A DNA stretch of 64,000 nucleotides from Parasponia andersonii (GCA_002914805.1 JXTB01000195.1:551149-615148); one strand, 5' to 3'; positions 22,005 to 38,991 are shown, counted from the stretch's first letter. Numbers and translations are program-made. Notes: generated from the sequence alone by a model not told the origin.

Positions 22005-22240
22005 CTGTGTTTGGTAGGAGGGAAGGGAAGATAAGAAGGAATTAAGTCTACACTACCTAGAGAAGGCTAGAGAAGGGAAGCGAGGGAGGAAGGGAGCGTT
22101 TTTCTTTGACCATGTTTACTATGACCAAAAAAAAAAAAAAAAAAAAAACCCCAAAATCTGAGGGAGAAGTGAAAGTGGACGGAAGAGCAAAGACTTTAGT
22201 TATGAATAAGACCATCATTTGAGATTTGAGTGAGCGTCTC
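22005..22240 (+). repeat. MITE-like insertion, 'TTTGGTAGGA' type
   Basis: Begins GCTGTGTTTGGTAGGAGGGA, followed by purine-rich GGAAGGGAAG runs and an A-tract. The same TTTGGTAGGA start with GA-rich body recurs at 39001 and 39080. Such openings are common in plant hAT- or Harbinger-type MITEs. The right terminus was not resolved. Confidence 0.4.
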
Positions 22241-22839
22241 TCTCCTAATATCTTAATTTTGAAGAGATTGAAATTTATTTTAAAAAATAAGATTTATCAA
22301 AATCCTAAAATCCTTTTTATCAAAAAAACTGTATCCCAAATTGACCTAGTAGTCTCCTCTCTCTCGCTCTCTCCTTCCTTCCATACGCTATTATCAAAAA
22401 TTTGGAGGATCGTTGTTTGTAGATGAAGAACGAGAACCTTTCTTAAGAGCCAAAAGGCTTATTGGCTGATGTATTTCCCGTTAAACCAGCACGTCGTTCT
22501 TTGTGGCTTTATATGTACAAACGGTTCCTCCTTCCTTTTTGACATACAATAATGATTTTGACATGTATCAAGTATTGACGAGAGCAAAGTAGCATATCGT
22601 AAAGTTAAAACGAATATGTCATTCACGTGGAAATTAAGCAAATTAGGAGAGAGAACTTTCGACACATATCTCATTTCCAATCAACTCCAACACAGTATCG
22701 TTCCACTGGGCACTGCATTATCCAGTTTCAAACATTTACCTTTTGATCTACTATATGTACACAGACACAGGGGAATGGAATTGAACAGAGGCTTTAGAAC
22801 ATGGAATTAGTCTAATGTATCTAGGGTTGAACTATTTTG

Positions 22840-25562
22840 TTATTTAGTAGGGACAAAGCTGATTGAACGCTTGTTCTTCTTGTCCGCAACCATGCAGAGA
22901 AGCCTCGAGACTCCACGAGTCCAGAGTTCATATTCGCTCTGATTCTTGCACTCAAACTCAACTACCCCACGTGACTCTGTCTTCAACGCAAAGTAACGAC
23001 GCTGCTCTCCACCAACGAACAAGTGTCTTCCTGGCCATGCTGGCACGTCCTTGCACACTTCCAACACAACATCTGCATATATATATATATATGCGTGAGT
23101 AAACAAGTCTATATGTATGTCTTTGACTAGATTTGGTCCTGTTTTGCATCACTAAATATTTGTCACTTACTCTTTTTCTTTTTGGTGATTGTCCCAGCTA
23201 CATGTTTGCTTTTCATTTTCAGCATCACCTACACAAGGGATTGAATCAAATAGAGTGCATGATAGGTTTGATCTATTACTTAACCAAGGAGGAGTGTCAC
23301 TTACTTGCCCGGATCGATGAATGTAGACAGAGACAATTTTCCAGTGAAGATCACCTGTAAAAAAAAAAACCAGATTGCGTCAGAGCATATCATTCATCTT
23401 GAGGGGTCTCCAGAGTCTTAAGAATCAATTTTGTATTACCTTTTCGTGTTCGTTTGAGTAGTTCGGTGCCCCTAGCTAGGAGATCTTGGTTACAAACGAC
23501 TGGGAAGTTGTCTGCGGGGGCTATCTCTCCGCTGAAGCTGCCACTGGGGTCATCCATATTGGCTTTACCACATACACCGAGTCCCATTCCCTTCTCAACT
23601 GGTATCACCGCCGCAATATTCCACGCTTCCTTCATTGCCCTCGCCTTCAGTGTCGCCGCACCGCGTAAAGCTTAGCACATAAAACAACAATGCTCAACCT
23701 TCAGCCAAAACTTGTGACTTAAACTGTTAAAATTTGAATCTACTAACTTAAAGTAGAGGATCAGGAGGAATAAGATGGTTTATGCAAACAAGAGAAAATT
23801 GATGCTAGCAAGCAAAGTAACGTCATTCATATCCCCAATTCCATGTAAGGAAAAGGGCGTCGAAATCTAGTACCTGTGGCTGCAGCAGCTGTGAGAGTTA
23901 CGATATCATCATAAGACCGAACATTAACAGCAGAGCTCACCAAGGAAGCAAGGTGGTCATGGTCAGCACCAAGAGACTCGGCAGCCTCAGCGCACTGCGC
24001 GGCTACTAAAGTGGCCGCGGATGCCATAGCTGTGTCCGTTTTGGCTGCTTGCTCATTCTTTCTCGGCGCAGATGAGGCTGCGGTGGCAGCCGCAATGGCC
24101 GCAACAGCAGCAGCCACCGCGGCGACCGAGACTGCGGCGTGGATCTGCGCAGTCTGGACCCTGGTTTCCTCTTTCTTCTTTTCTTTCCTGTCTTTTAGCC
24201 ACCTCCCCACGGTCTTGGCTCCACCAGTAGTGGGGCCATTATTGAAATTGCCAGCGCTGGTTCTACCGCCATTGAATAGGTGCTGTATGCTATTGTTGGA
24301 ACGGAAGAACTGCATGTCCAAAACAACACTATCAAATAATTAATGGAGTTTCTAAATAGTTAAAACTAAGACTTTGGCTCCCATATCGTTATTTCCTAGT
24401 ACTGATTTTATATCTTTGTGTGATGGAACTTGTGATGTTTAAGTTGAAAATAAACTTTATTCAAAAAATAAATAAATAAATTGGAGTAAGATATTGGCAT
24501 AATTCCCTCCACATTTTCCGTTTTCACTTATTTTAAACGAAGTCAGCATTTCATGAAAACGGTCTAGTGGTGTATGACATGTCGATGAGGTAAACTTCTA
24601 CCTTATCAAAATAGTCTGACAAGACTGCCCTCTGGAATCCATATTCCATACTTCACTTTTTTAAATAAGCAAATAGTATTTTGTCAATGAGACATAGTAA
24701 AGGTATTATTGAAAGGAGAGGAAACCCTGTACTGTTTTTGTCTCGAATATAATATTATTATAGTGTAGAAATAAAAAATTGTATGAGTAAAGAAAAACAA
24801 GGAGGAAACAAGGGCAGTAGAGAGAGCCAGATCAAAGCTGAAACGCCAGGTTCGCTTGTTTCATATTAAAACCAGTATTTGAAAAAGAAGAGAGGAAGAC
24901 CTTAACGACGTCGTCATACTCTTCAGTTGGAGATACTGGGGGGCTGTCTGTCTCTGTCAGAGAACCTCCATTCAAGGGTCCACTACTGTGGGAGAGCCTA
25001 CCCGACGTTAATGGCGATGCTTCCTGTGAAAAAAAAAAAAAAAAAAAAAAAAACAGTACAAGATACATTTAAAGCCCAAAAAAAAAATTTGCCCAGAAAA
25101 TAAAAACAAACACAATGTAAGAAAAAGTGTAGATTTATCTCAAACTTTTCTCTTTGGCTCCCGGGAAAGAACATGAAAAGAAAACAGAGAGAAAAACTAC
25201 ATGTCAAAGGAGAACATAACCTCTCTCATGGACTGGGACATTATACGGTCAAGCACGAGCTGAGAAGTGGCAGAGGAAGCAAAAGAAAACTGGTGTCCAG
25301 CCAACATGGGGAGCTCCTCAGACTCTCCTATGGCATCTTCAGCTATGGAAGTAGCAGTACAAGAAGAGGAGCTATTACCAGACTTGGAAGACAAAGCAGG
25401 AGTGGGGTTGTTATTGTTAGGGGTCAAGAGAACTTTGGAGACTTGGAGAGCTGAGGCACTCCATGACCTTGAAAGAAACTCCATTGGAGCTCTTGGACTC
25501 TCCGGCAAGTGGGTATTGTACTCCGGCCGGCGAGAGGATTTTAGAGGCAAGGTCTCTTCCAT
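22840..25562 (-). CDS. FORKED1-like / VAN3-binding protein (DUF828 + PH)
   Basis: Seven exons: 25221-25562, 24901-25023, 23874-24309, 23440-23670, 23305-23354, 23171-23228 and 22840-23072. All introns are GT-AG and phases agree, giving 490 residues. N-terminal [11 protein letters not shown] (residues 27-37) and [19 protein letters not shown] are hallmarks of the plant DUF828/VAN3-binding family. Exon 3 has [19 protein letters not shown] followed by a long Ala-rich helix. Exons 4-7 carry [41 protein letters not shown] and [18 protein letters not shown], the PH-like domain (about 378-470). Relatives act at the trans-Golgi network with the ARF-GAP VAN3 in auxin-transporter delivery and vein patterning. 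It is transcribed toward the LIFEGUARD gene. No defects seen. Confidence 0.93.
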
Positions 25563-25625
25563 GGAAGTAGTGAGTGAGTGAAAGTGAGAGAAAAGGTGGT
25601 GAAATGGAATTGGTTTTATTCTTTC

Positions 25626-25638
25626 GTATTTATATATG
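25626..25638 (-). promoter_or_regulatory. TATA box of the FORKED1-like gene
   Basis: CATATATAAATAC on the minus strand, 64 bp upstream of the ATG at 25562. This leaves a short leader, consistent with the CT-rich sequence between them. Confidence 0.55.
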
Positions 25639-25639
25639 T

Positions 25640-28140
25640 GAAGAGAGGTAATATATGGTAAGGACTGGTCAACTTTGAATAAATTTTAAAGGGGTCTCTT
25701 TGGCTTTAGAGTAGTTGCAACTTGCATGTGCTCTGAGGTGTGGGGTTACTGGGGTATGTACTTTTGTTATGGCTAGAAGAAAGCTAACCGGGCCCACAAA
25801 AACGCTATTATAATAAGCTTTCATTAAAAACTCACAAAGAACTTACGAGTTATGACTGATTATTAGTGTCTTTTTTGGCTGATTTTGTGTCTTAATGTTA
25901 GTGATTTGTAAAAAAAGATATTCAAAGATGCTTTTATTAACTCCCCTGCCGAAGGTGGGGCTATGGCCTATGCTATGCAGATCATGTGAATTAGTGACTA
26001 ATTTCTCTGTTCAAAAAGAGCTTTAGCTAAGATTGTAGGAAGTAATTAACGACTTTTTGTCAAATTTTTTTATGGGATTTTGCACATTACTCTAATATAT
26101 TCCTCTTTTGATGTCTTTTCTTTTTCTCTTTTCAGCAAATTATTGTATCCAACTGAGGTCAACAAGGACTACCAAAATTGCAACGATAGTGGTGTCACGT
26201 TTCAAATCAGCCTGAAATCTCAGCCAATTGGTGATGTGTTTTCACATTGTCAAGTATAACAAGCTGTGGTCAATTTCGTGTAAGCACTTAATTGATCTGA
26301 TAGTATACGGTCCTCTAGTTTCTCAGAATTTTCAGATAGATATGAAAAGAAATCGTCATACCATATAAGCTTAAGCTTTCAAAAGGCTACTATGCATGTT
26401 ACGTATAGTATGCTATCTACATGCTCCCCTAGGACCAAGTAAACTGGCTTAAACGAAGTAATAAATCACTGTATTTTGGATCTAGAGAAGAGATTATTAA
26501 TAAGGATACTCCAGTCTCTAGCTTTTGAATCAAAATTTTTGGATTTTGAGGCAAGAATTCAAGCTCGGGTTTTAAGAGGGGTCCCCAATACGGAGGCACA
26601 TAAGAAGTCAGGGAGGGCTAGTCACCTTTCCTAGTGGCCTAAGTGATTGTGTTCCTAATCGGCCTGAGGTCTTGGCAACGTCCAGAGCCGACAAGTTTGG
26701 AGGTCCAGACAAATTTAGCTGAAAGCATTTTTTATTTTTTCTTTACCGTTTTGGGACACAAAGCTGCGCATAAGAGAGAGACCTATGCTAAAATGCGCGT
26801 GCCTGCACACGTCATCATCTACTCCCTCAGGTCTTTCGTCCTATAAGCAAACGCTTTTTTTTTTTAATTTCTGACCAAAGGGATCAAAGCTGATTCAAAG
26901 ATGGACACCCTTGTCCTTTTTGGATTTTTAAGGCTTTGTTTTTTAGCTCATGATTTTTGACCATAGAGACACCCTTTATTCCTTTTGCCACATTTTCCCA
27001 ATGATCATTGCCACCTTTCGTTTTTTATAACAGTTCAAATTATGTACTTTCTTCTTTTGGGGTATTCAAGTCCTTGCCATTCTTTTTCCCCTTCAAGTGA
27101 AGATGTGATTTTAGGAAGCATTAGCCTTAGCCTTGCAAGAAAGATTCTACACACACAAAAAAGAGATCAGTTTAACATTATGAATATGGCAGTAAACGCA
27201 AGTTGCACCCTTCGTATGGAGAATGCATTATGAGATTTTTGTGCAAAAAATAATAATTTTATACAACATGACAGTGAACAGTTCAAGTCAGTTTCATGCC
27301 GTGTGTGGTAATGCATAGGACCATGCTTTCTTTTGCTCCCTCCATTGAGATAAAACAAAGGATTGTGCCCTGCTTTTGTAAGTTTTTTGTCCTTACGAAA
27401 TTTCGAACTAAGGGAAAGTGTTACCAAATATCAACATCAAATGATCCAACACAGATTCCCGACTTAATGATGATTATTACTTAGCACAATCACTAACTTC
27501 GTGGGATTATCTCTTTGAAAAAAAAAAAAAAAACAACTGACTTTCTTATGTTAATCTTTTTTGGGTTTCAGATATCACAACCATATTATCTCCACTGTGC
27601 AATGCGAGGTTTTGTATTGTACCTGTTGACTAGAACTAAACGTTCTAACCTGACAGAAATTTTCTTCACAAAATTAAGATACATGTGATTTAGTTCCTAA
27701 TTTCATGAATCCCATGAGCACAGGCAGAAACTGATCAATATCCTCGTAATAGCATGATTAAGATTCCAAGGACTAGAGGAATGACAAGATTAGCATCTGC
27801 ACCAGGCAAAGGTGCAGATAGCACGGCAATTAAAGTTTCTATATAGACTGGGCAACTAGACTCCCTAACTAATATGCCAAAAGTGAGCTAAGATCACCCC
27901 CACCCAGGAATCCAAGAAATTATTAACTAGGAAAGGTAGCCCCTTAAAAAACTTTAGGTTGGTCTTTCTCTATTGTAAAATTAATCCATTTTTATGTACT
28001 ATGAACACTAAAACACACCTCATACTCGTACTAATAAGAGTCATTGGAAGCAACAAAACAGCCAAGTATTCATTAAAGATCATGTCAATGTGCTGAAAAA
28101 TTGGATTTTTCTTTGTATTAGATATTTTCAGAATACGAAG
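25640..28140. other. Intergenic region, no gene seen
   Basis: Between the FORKED1-like promoter and the 3' end of the oxygenase gene. Short frames (26643-26846, 26985-27233, 27167-27427) show no domain and no splice-linked continuation. No tRNA, rRNA or recognised miRNA precursor was found. Confidence 0.55.
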
Positions 28141-28146
28141 ACCAAT

Positions 28147-29517
28147 TTATCTGTTACTATTAGATTGCAAGCCACTGCCACCATAGTACTGCCTGGTGGT
28201 TTCACGGGAAAACTCAGCAAAAGTCATACCGTCCTTTAACCGGGACGACAGTGGTGGTACTATCTTCTCGATTTCTTCAATCCTATTCTGCTCCTCAAGG
28301 ATGCCTTCTTCGTCTTCAGCAGACGATATGCTCAGATATTGGTCCTCTAAACTCAGACACCTCATAGGGTAATCCGAAATGCACAGAACTTTGTCCCATG
28401 CTGGCTGCAAGAACACCACAAAAGCTTCTCTGCTCAAATTCTCCAACTTCCCAGGTCTCAAAACAGAGTGAAGAGTAGCCCGAAGGTTGCCCTTGGAGAT
28501 AACCTCAGCCGATTCCCCAACCTGAATGATAAAATTCTCAGGAGAGCAATCCACCATGAAAATGCCCTTCTTGTTGGGATCAAATATTTGCAAGCATGTA
28601 TGGCCATTTGGGTAGCCACATTCTTCATAACCAGACTCCATGACTTGATCTCCTCTTTCTTCCACTGCTTGAGTGAGAAAAAGGGGAGCTGTCAAAACAG
28701 TAAAAATCCCATAATCATAGTGCCATTGCTGCCACAGATTTGAACCAGAGCCTTCCCGAATACCTCCATGCTCAACATCAACATTGCCTTGCTTCTCCTT
28801 CTTCTTCACACCCTTTTTCCTTTGTTTCAGAAGAAGCTGCCCATCTAGCTTCGCGTGATAATGAATAAGCCTCCCCTTCGCGGCGCATGATTCCAACAAA
28901 CTCAGCTCCAATTCTCGGCCTCCAATGGCGCCATCGCAGATTCGAGCGAGTCGAAGCCCAAGCTCCATCATGCAAAACCCTAGCTCCCTCAAATCACTCC
29001 CCAGATTCTTAAACTCACCATCTCCAAACCCCTTAACCCGATCATGAAACTCACCTCCTTCTGAATTCGAATTCTGATCGACGTACCTCAGTTGCATAGC
29101 GAAAGAGGACACATTTCTCTCTGGGTTCTTCAATGGAACATCGCTCCCCAATTTGTTCTCCTAAACCCAATAAAAAAAAAAAACTATAATTAAATTACGA
29201 TCCAAAGAAAAAAAAATCTCAATTTAGAGTTTTTGTTTACGGACCTTGAGGATGCGATTGCGGAGGTCGGAGTCGAGAAGAGCGAGGCGGCGAGCGAGTG
29301 GGAGGTCATGGCGGAGAACGGCGGCGTTGGGGACGCCAGAGACGGATAGCAGGCCTGGCCCCATGGGCCCTAGGGTTTCCATTATGGTTCGTTTCACTAA
29401 CTCCAGTCTCTCAAGTTCCGCCGGAGACGATAACGATGAATGAGCTTGATCGGAAGATAGGAGAAGGAGATCCGAATAGGGGAGCTCGAAAAGTTCTAAG
29501 ACTTGAGCTTTTTCCAT
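28147..29517 (-). CDS. 2-oxoglutarate/Fe(II)-dependent oxygenase-superfamily protein
   Basis: Two exons, 29245-29517 and 28147-29160, are joined in phase 0 (ATCCTCAAG|GTCCGT donor, GGGTTTAG|GAG acceptor), giving 428 residues. The iron triad is visible: WHYDYGIF gives His238-X-Asp240, and RATLHSVLRP gives His322. A downstream Arg335 in LSREAFVVF is a candidate 2-oxoglutarate ligand. The N-terminal half (LPYSDLLLL, MGPGLLSVSGVPNAAVLRHDLP) resembles the DIOX_N-like part of an uncharacterised plant clade rather than the hormone or flavonoid oxygenases. The reaction and substrate are unknown; no signal peptide or membrane segment is seen. A Lys-rich stretch (KQRKKGVKKKEK) precedes the HxD motif. 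It lies ~750 bp downstream of the kinase gene on the same strand. Confidence 0.88.
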
Positions 29518-29529
29518 TTTTACCGACTG

Positions 29530-30270
29530 GTTTTCTGCCAGATAGATTCAGAAGAAGAAAATGGCTTTTGCAAAAAAAAACAAAATGGAGCCAATTTGTC
29601 TGATAATAATAGCATTGTTCAACGACAATGTTTGTCTTTTTTTTTTTTAATATAAAACAAAGTTGTTCTTTTTTCTCAAAATCTACCTAGTTTATTATGT
29701 GAATCATAATGTTTAATAGATTGGAAATGTTATATGCATGTGTTAAATAGGTTGTAAAATCAAGAAGGATTCCGATACCAATGCTACATGAAAATTTTAA
29801 ACGTCAATCATTTTAGCAATGCCCTTTTAGATGAGGAAAAGATGGAAAGAAAAAGAGTAAAGGCCCACTAACAAAAACCCCATCAATCATAAACATGCAC
29901 AGGTTCATAATGACCATTGGTATCAAGAGCTCATTAGGAGCATCATGACTAGTGGTACCAAAAAAAAAAAATGGGAGAAACACAGCAATAATCCGAAATT
30001 CAGGTTCAAACTGACCCGCATACTCAAACTTGTAGCTTAAGCATTAACAAACCCGGCCATTAGCAGAAGAAAAAAGTACTAACAAACACGATTGTCCCTC
30101 ATTTCCTAACCTGTCAAACTAGAGTTTGAGAATTTCTACCACTGATGTCCCCACATTCCCAGTTAAACGATGCCTTCTGAGTTGGAAGACATCTGGTGAG
30201 CTCTTCTGCAAGCCCTTCGCGTACAATTTACAAAGTGGCAATAATGATACATATAGGATACCCCCCAGTG
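29530..30270. other. Spacer between kinase 3' end and oxygenase promoter
   Basis: Contains the oxygenase leader and promoter (AT-rich, no clear TATA) and the kinase 3' UTR. No open frame of note. Confidence 0.5.
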
Positions 30271-34608
<4,338 letters not shown>

Positions 34609-34610
34609 CT

Positions 34611-35860
34611 CTGCAATAAGGCCAAGCTAGTGGTCCTGGGTTGTCACCAATATTGGATGAGAAATCGAACTATAAGGTTTTTTAATGTTTCAAGGCCCCG
34701 TGAGCACTCCTGATGATATAGAGAGACACAATTCTTTAGCAGTGATTTAAAAAATGACTATATAAGGGGAAAAAAATGAAATGCTTACGCGTTTACTAAA
34801 CAAAAGAACCGCATAAAGGGGTACCAAAATCAAGGAATAAGTTTTCATTTGAACCTCTCAAGTATATATATACTACATTACTACTACCCTCTTGCTTCTA
34901 GCCACCAATCCATATATATATATATATATATATTGGTGACCCTTTTGCACCAAATATCTACTGGGCTCATTCTCAAGTAGCATCACATTAAATGAAAGAT
35001 CTATAAGGATCAATTTAGCTTGTACAACACCAAACGGGAATGACCCACGCTGTTTAATGTAGGACATAAAATCAATTAAACTTCGTATTCTGCCAAAAAA
35101 AAAAAAAAAATCAATAAAAATTTCTAAATATGAGGACTTGCTAAAACCCAAGGCCTAAAAAAACAAGATAACCCACTAAAAAATAAATCCTATATCGCAA
35201 TATCCAAGAACAATGCCTAAACAGGGAAATTAACCAATTATGGAGCTCAAAATCCAAATGAAACATAAATTACTATAGGTATAAATAAATGTAGCTAAAA
35301 GAAAAGACGAAGAAGCTTCAAAATCTGAGAATGAAGACCCAGATTTTAAAATGTTAAGAAAAGCTAAAAATCCAGAAGCTCATGAAGAAACAGTTGATAA
35401 AAGAGTTGAAGCAAATAAAGAAAGTAAAGACGTAAAGGAGAGAGAAGAAGAAGAAGAATAAGAAGTAGTAAAAGTACCCAAATGGCGAAACTTGAAGAAA
35501 CTTTGATAAAAGAAGTTATCTTTAACTTGGTGTGGAGAAAGTGAACACTACTTCGCAACCATGGAAGACGAAGATAAAAGCGTTTTACCAATTAATAATA
35601 TTAACTTTTTATTATTATTATTTCTGAGACAGAGACGTTGAGAGCGGCAAATGAATTAGAAGTTTAGAACCAAAGCAAGAGTAGAAGAAGAAGAAGAATT
35701 CAACTGTCTAAGTTCAAAATTTTAGACCATGAGAGAGAAAGAGACTCTAGAGAGAGAGGGAGTTGTTCAAAAAGATTCCTGAGAGCGACTGAAAGAGAGT
35801 GCGGCTTTGCTTCTCTACATCAAGTTCTACGGTTAGCACTGTGTTCCCTCGACTAACACG
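34611..35860 (-). promoter_or_regulatory. Spliced 5' leader and promoter-proximal region of the NEK gene
   Basis: A 3' splice site (TTATTGCAG) ends at 34611. Upstream lies intron-like DNA, then C/T-rich leader sequence on the minus strand at about 35480-35830 (TTCTTCTTCTTCTTC and CTCTCTCTCTAGAG runs), with a plausible donor ATTTGG|GTACTT at 35478. Exact leader exon limits need transcript data. The 75-aa minus-strand frame in it is Leu-rich translation of the CT-rich leader, not a gene. Confidence 0.5.
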
Positions 35861-36651
35861 ACGTCGTTTATAGGCATGTAATTTTGTCTTTTCCGATTTT
35901 TTTTCACTTCATTTCCTCATCTTCTTTTCTTGTCTTTTTCGTTTCTCTCTTTTCAATTTTTTTTTTTTTTATATTTTCAGTCAGACAGAAAATTCCAACG
36001 TGTGTGTCAGGGCGTTGAAGAGGCAATTTTTGTCGTGGGGATTTTCAATCTTGGATGGAACCTTTGAAAAATGGGAATTTAAAGAAAAAAACGAGAAAAT
36101 AATAATAATTTTATATGCAAGGAAATACAAATTTGTGTACAAAAGTCCAATGTGGCTTATTAATTAGAACCAACTAACCCATCACCTAAATGGCTAAATC
36201 TAAAAACTGGTTCATTTAAAATATATAATTTAATCTAATGAGTTATCTCATGCTATATAAATACATATTTGTGGACAAAAGCCCGATGCGGCTTATTAAT
36301 GTGAAATAACCCATCACCTAAATAATTGGTTAGAGAGAAAAACCGTCACCTAAATGGCTAAATCAACATATGATTCATGTAATATAATTACATCATCATC
36401 GATTCCAAAATGTGGATTCGATGGGCAATTAGGATCCACTATCTGTTGGGTGATTAAGATTGCTTATCTTAATTAACAAAAATAATTATAGGATTTGTTT
36501 CACATGTTCATTCTTTTAAAAATAAAAATATTAAAAAAAAAAAAACTATTCAAATGTCATATCTGAAATTACTATTTCGTTCATTTCTTAAACTGGACGC
36601 CAAAAACAAGGGGGAGGAGGTGGGACACTCTCGAGTCTTCTGGAGCCGAAT
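35861..36651. other. Upstream flank of the NEK gene
   Basis: A ~75-bp phrase is duplicated: CAATGTGGCTTATTAAT (about 36149) and CGATGCGGCTTATTAAT (about 36283), each followed by ACCCATCACCTAAAT. No coding feature. Confidence 0.55.
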
Positions 36652-36853
36652 CTTATTTTTTTTTAACTTATAGATTATCGTCTAATAGTATAGTTATAAT
36701 AATATAGTTATAATGATATGTATAAAAAGAGATATATTATTAGTTTTATTATTTTCTCTTATCTTTTAATATAAAAAATATACATAATAAATTTTAATTT
36801 GTTAAAATGGTACTTATGTATAAGTTTAAAAAATACCTACTAAATTGGTGTCC
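36652..36853 (+). repeat. MITE-like repeat, copy C
   Basis: Opens with TTTTTTTTAACTTATAGATT and closes with AAAAAATACCTACTAAATTG next to a (TA)n run. The interior has ATCGTCTAATAGTA, shared with the copy at 39731, and AATAAATTTTAATTTGTTAA. Confidence 0.65.
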
Positions 36854-37960
36854 TATATATATATATATTATTATCCAAACATCTAAATTTGGAATGATTT
36901 AGTAAAATCAACCATAAATTTAATTTTTTAGAACAAAATCCCTTGAATTAGGAATAATTTAGTAAAATTAATCTTGAATTCAATTTTTTAAATCGAAATT
37001 CTATGAAATCCCTAACATTAGAGAAAAAAACCTTAAAGTCTCTTAATATTAGTTTTGTTTGAAAAAATATATTTTTGTTAGTTTTTTTTACTATTAAGTT
37101 CTAATTCTTTTATTTGTAGCTTTTAGGTCATTATTATTATATTTTTATTTTACGTTAATCCCTTTTAATTTTTTATATCTAAAATTATTGTCAATTATCA
37201 CTTGCTCAAAAGGTGTTCATCTCAGCATGGATAAAATTGAAAATAAATGAAAATTATTATTTAAAAAAATAAAAAAAGATTTGAAGTTATTATTTCCGTT
37301 CAAGACGAAGATAAGAAATTAGAAAATTTTATTAGGTTCTAATATGGATCTTTGGTCAGAATATTCATATATCTATAAGAGATGTATACATCTCTTCTTT
37401 TTTTAAAGAAATCATAATTTATAGAACTAACTATACTATTTTTCATCTTGTTTTTCCTTTAGTTACGGTTCTTTCAATTCTTTTTTCAAAAAAAAATATC
37501 ATGCTCATTTAAAAGTCCTTATAAAGGTGATAAAAAAAAGTGTCTATGTAGGTGTCAACCGAAAAAAAAAATACTACAAGATATACATTTTGTTTTTTCC
37601 AATTTATAAAGAACATGTTCTTTTTTTGGACACATGTCCTCTATAAATTGGGTAAAATAAAATACATATCTCTCTTTTCTAGATACAAGAATACTTTAAC
37701 TAAAGTAGATCTATATTGAAACCCAATAAAATTCTCTAATTTTTTATCTTCGTCTTGAAGGAAAACGATAACCCCGACTCTTTTTTTTTTTAATTTTTTT
37801 AAATAATAATTTCCTTTATTTCTAATTTTATCTCTATTGGGATGAATACCTTTTGGGTAAGTGATAATTGATAATTGTTTTGGATAGAAAATATTAAAAT
37901 AAATTAACATGAAACAAAAACATAATAATAAGGACTTAAAAATCGCAAATAAGAAAATAA
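36854..37960. other. AT-rich repeat-like DNA, no gene seen
   Basis: Contains an imperfect inverted repeat: TTCAAGACGAAGATAAGAAATT at 37299-37320 region matches in reverse the AATTTTTTATCTTCGTCTTGAA stretch near 37740. The segment around 37330-37380 (AGATGTATACATCTCT) matches the reverse of sequence near 37660. Arms of ~180 bp around 37270-37830 suggest another fold-back element. No protein feature. Confidence 0.5.
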
Positions 37961-38617
37961 TGTCACGACCCTAGCCTTAAACTAAACAATCGTGCAGTAC
38001 TTAGTACAGTCCGTCGCACTAAGTCAGCCTATCAACACTCAATAAAGGGACTTAGAGTAAATTTTTAAGACAAAGTGGTAAAGATGTGAGAGTTTAGGTG
38101 AATGAAGGCTTTGTATTACTCTTAAAATACTTAGAACTCTTACAAATGGGACTTGTGTACAAATGAACCCAATGGGTCCTTTATATAGGCAAAGTCTAAA
38201 CTAACCAAGAGTTAGGATCGTGTCAAGTGGCATGATCTTACAAAGGATCTAGATTATTCTCAACTAAAGTTATAATATCTACAAAGATATTTACATAGAG
38301 AATTCTAGAACAAATATGGTCTAGATCCTTCTTAGAGGTTCACCCACCATCTTGGTTCTTCCAAGTCATTTTAGGAGCTTCTAAGACCATCCAACCCATC
38401 TAGCATCACTCAGCCTTGTCAAGAGCCTTCGAGGACTTAGTAGCGCCATCTAGAGTCTTCTAGCATGACTAAGACCTCTTTTGATAGTTCTAGAAGTTTC
38501 CACCACATTCTAGGGTCTTCCTCAATCCTCTTAGGTGAGCAGTATATATATAGAAGACCTTAGAGCTATGAGCAATAACATTTGGATTTTTGGGAACCAA
38601 ATGAGCGGGGCGTAACA
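37961..38617 (-). mobile_element. Solo LTR, minus orientation
   Basis: On the plus strand it runs from TGTCACGACC to GGGGCGTAACA (TG...CA). A 4-bp ATAA direct repeat flanks it (37957-37960 and 38618-38621). On the minus strand there is a TATA box in TTTGCCTATATAAAGGACCC (about 38180-38199), with R/U5-like sequence after it. No internal domain or second copy is nearby, so it is read as a solo LTR, probably gypsy-type from its GTGACA end. Confidence 0.75.
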
Positions 38618-38991
38618 ATAAGTACTTAACCGTAAAAAAAAAAACTAACAGAAATATTTTTTTTATAATAAAACTAATATTAGGAGATTTCGGACAGTTT
38701 TGCTTTAAAAAATTAAGTTCAATGTTAATTTTACTAAATTATTCTGAGTTCGTGAAATTTTGCACTAAAAAATTGAATTTATGATTAATTTTACTAAATT
38801 ATTTTGAATTCTAGAGTTTTGATAATCAAAGGGGATATATATGGGCCGTGGTTATTTATTGGACCACGACGAACTGAAAGTTGAAAAGTTGAAAAGTTCA
38901 TTGGAAACATTCTTTTCTTTGTTCTTTTTTTTTTTTATGTATTCTTGGATAGTTTCATTGAATTATGAACGAGCTTTATTCATAATGTAAC

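Noticed and set aside
24011-24343. Ala-rich plus-strand ORF of 110 aa
   Set aside because: It is the complement of exon 3 of the FORKED1-like gene, whose Ala codons keep the opposite strand open.
26643-27427. ORFs in the gap between the FORKED1-like and oxygenase genes
   Set aside because: No conserved motif on either strand and no plausible splice chain.
29917-29940. TTGGTATCAAGAGC as a copia-type primer-binding site
   Set aside because: It has an extra base compared with the initiator-tRNA site, and there is no LTR next to it.
35364-35591. 75-aa minus-strand Leu-rich ORF
   Set aside because: It lies in the CT-rich leader of the NEK gene and reflects its composition.
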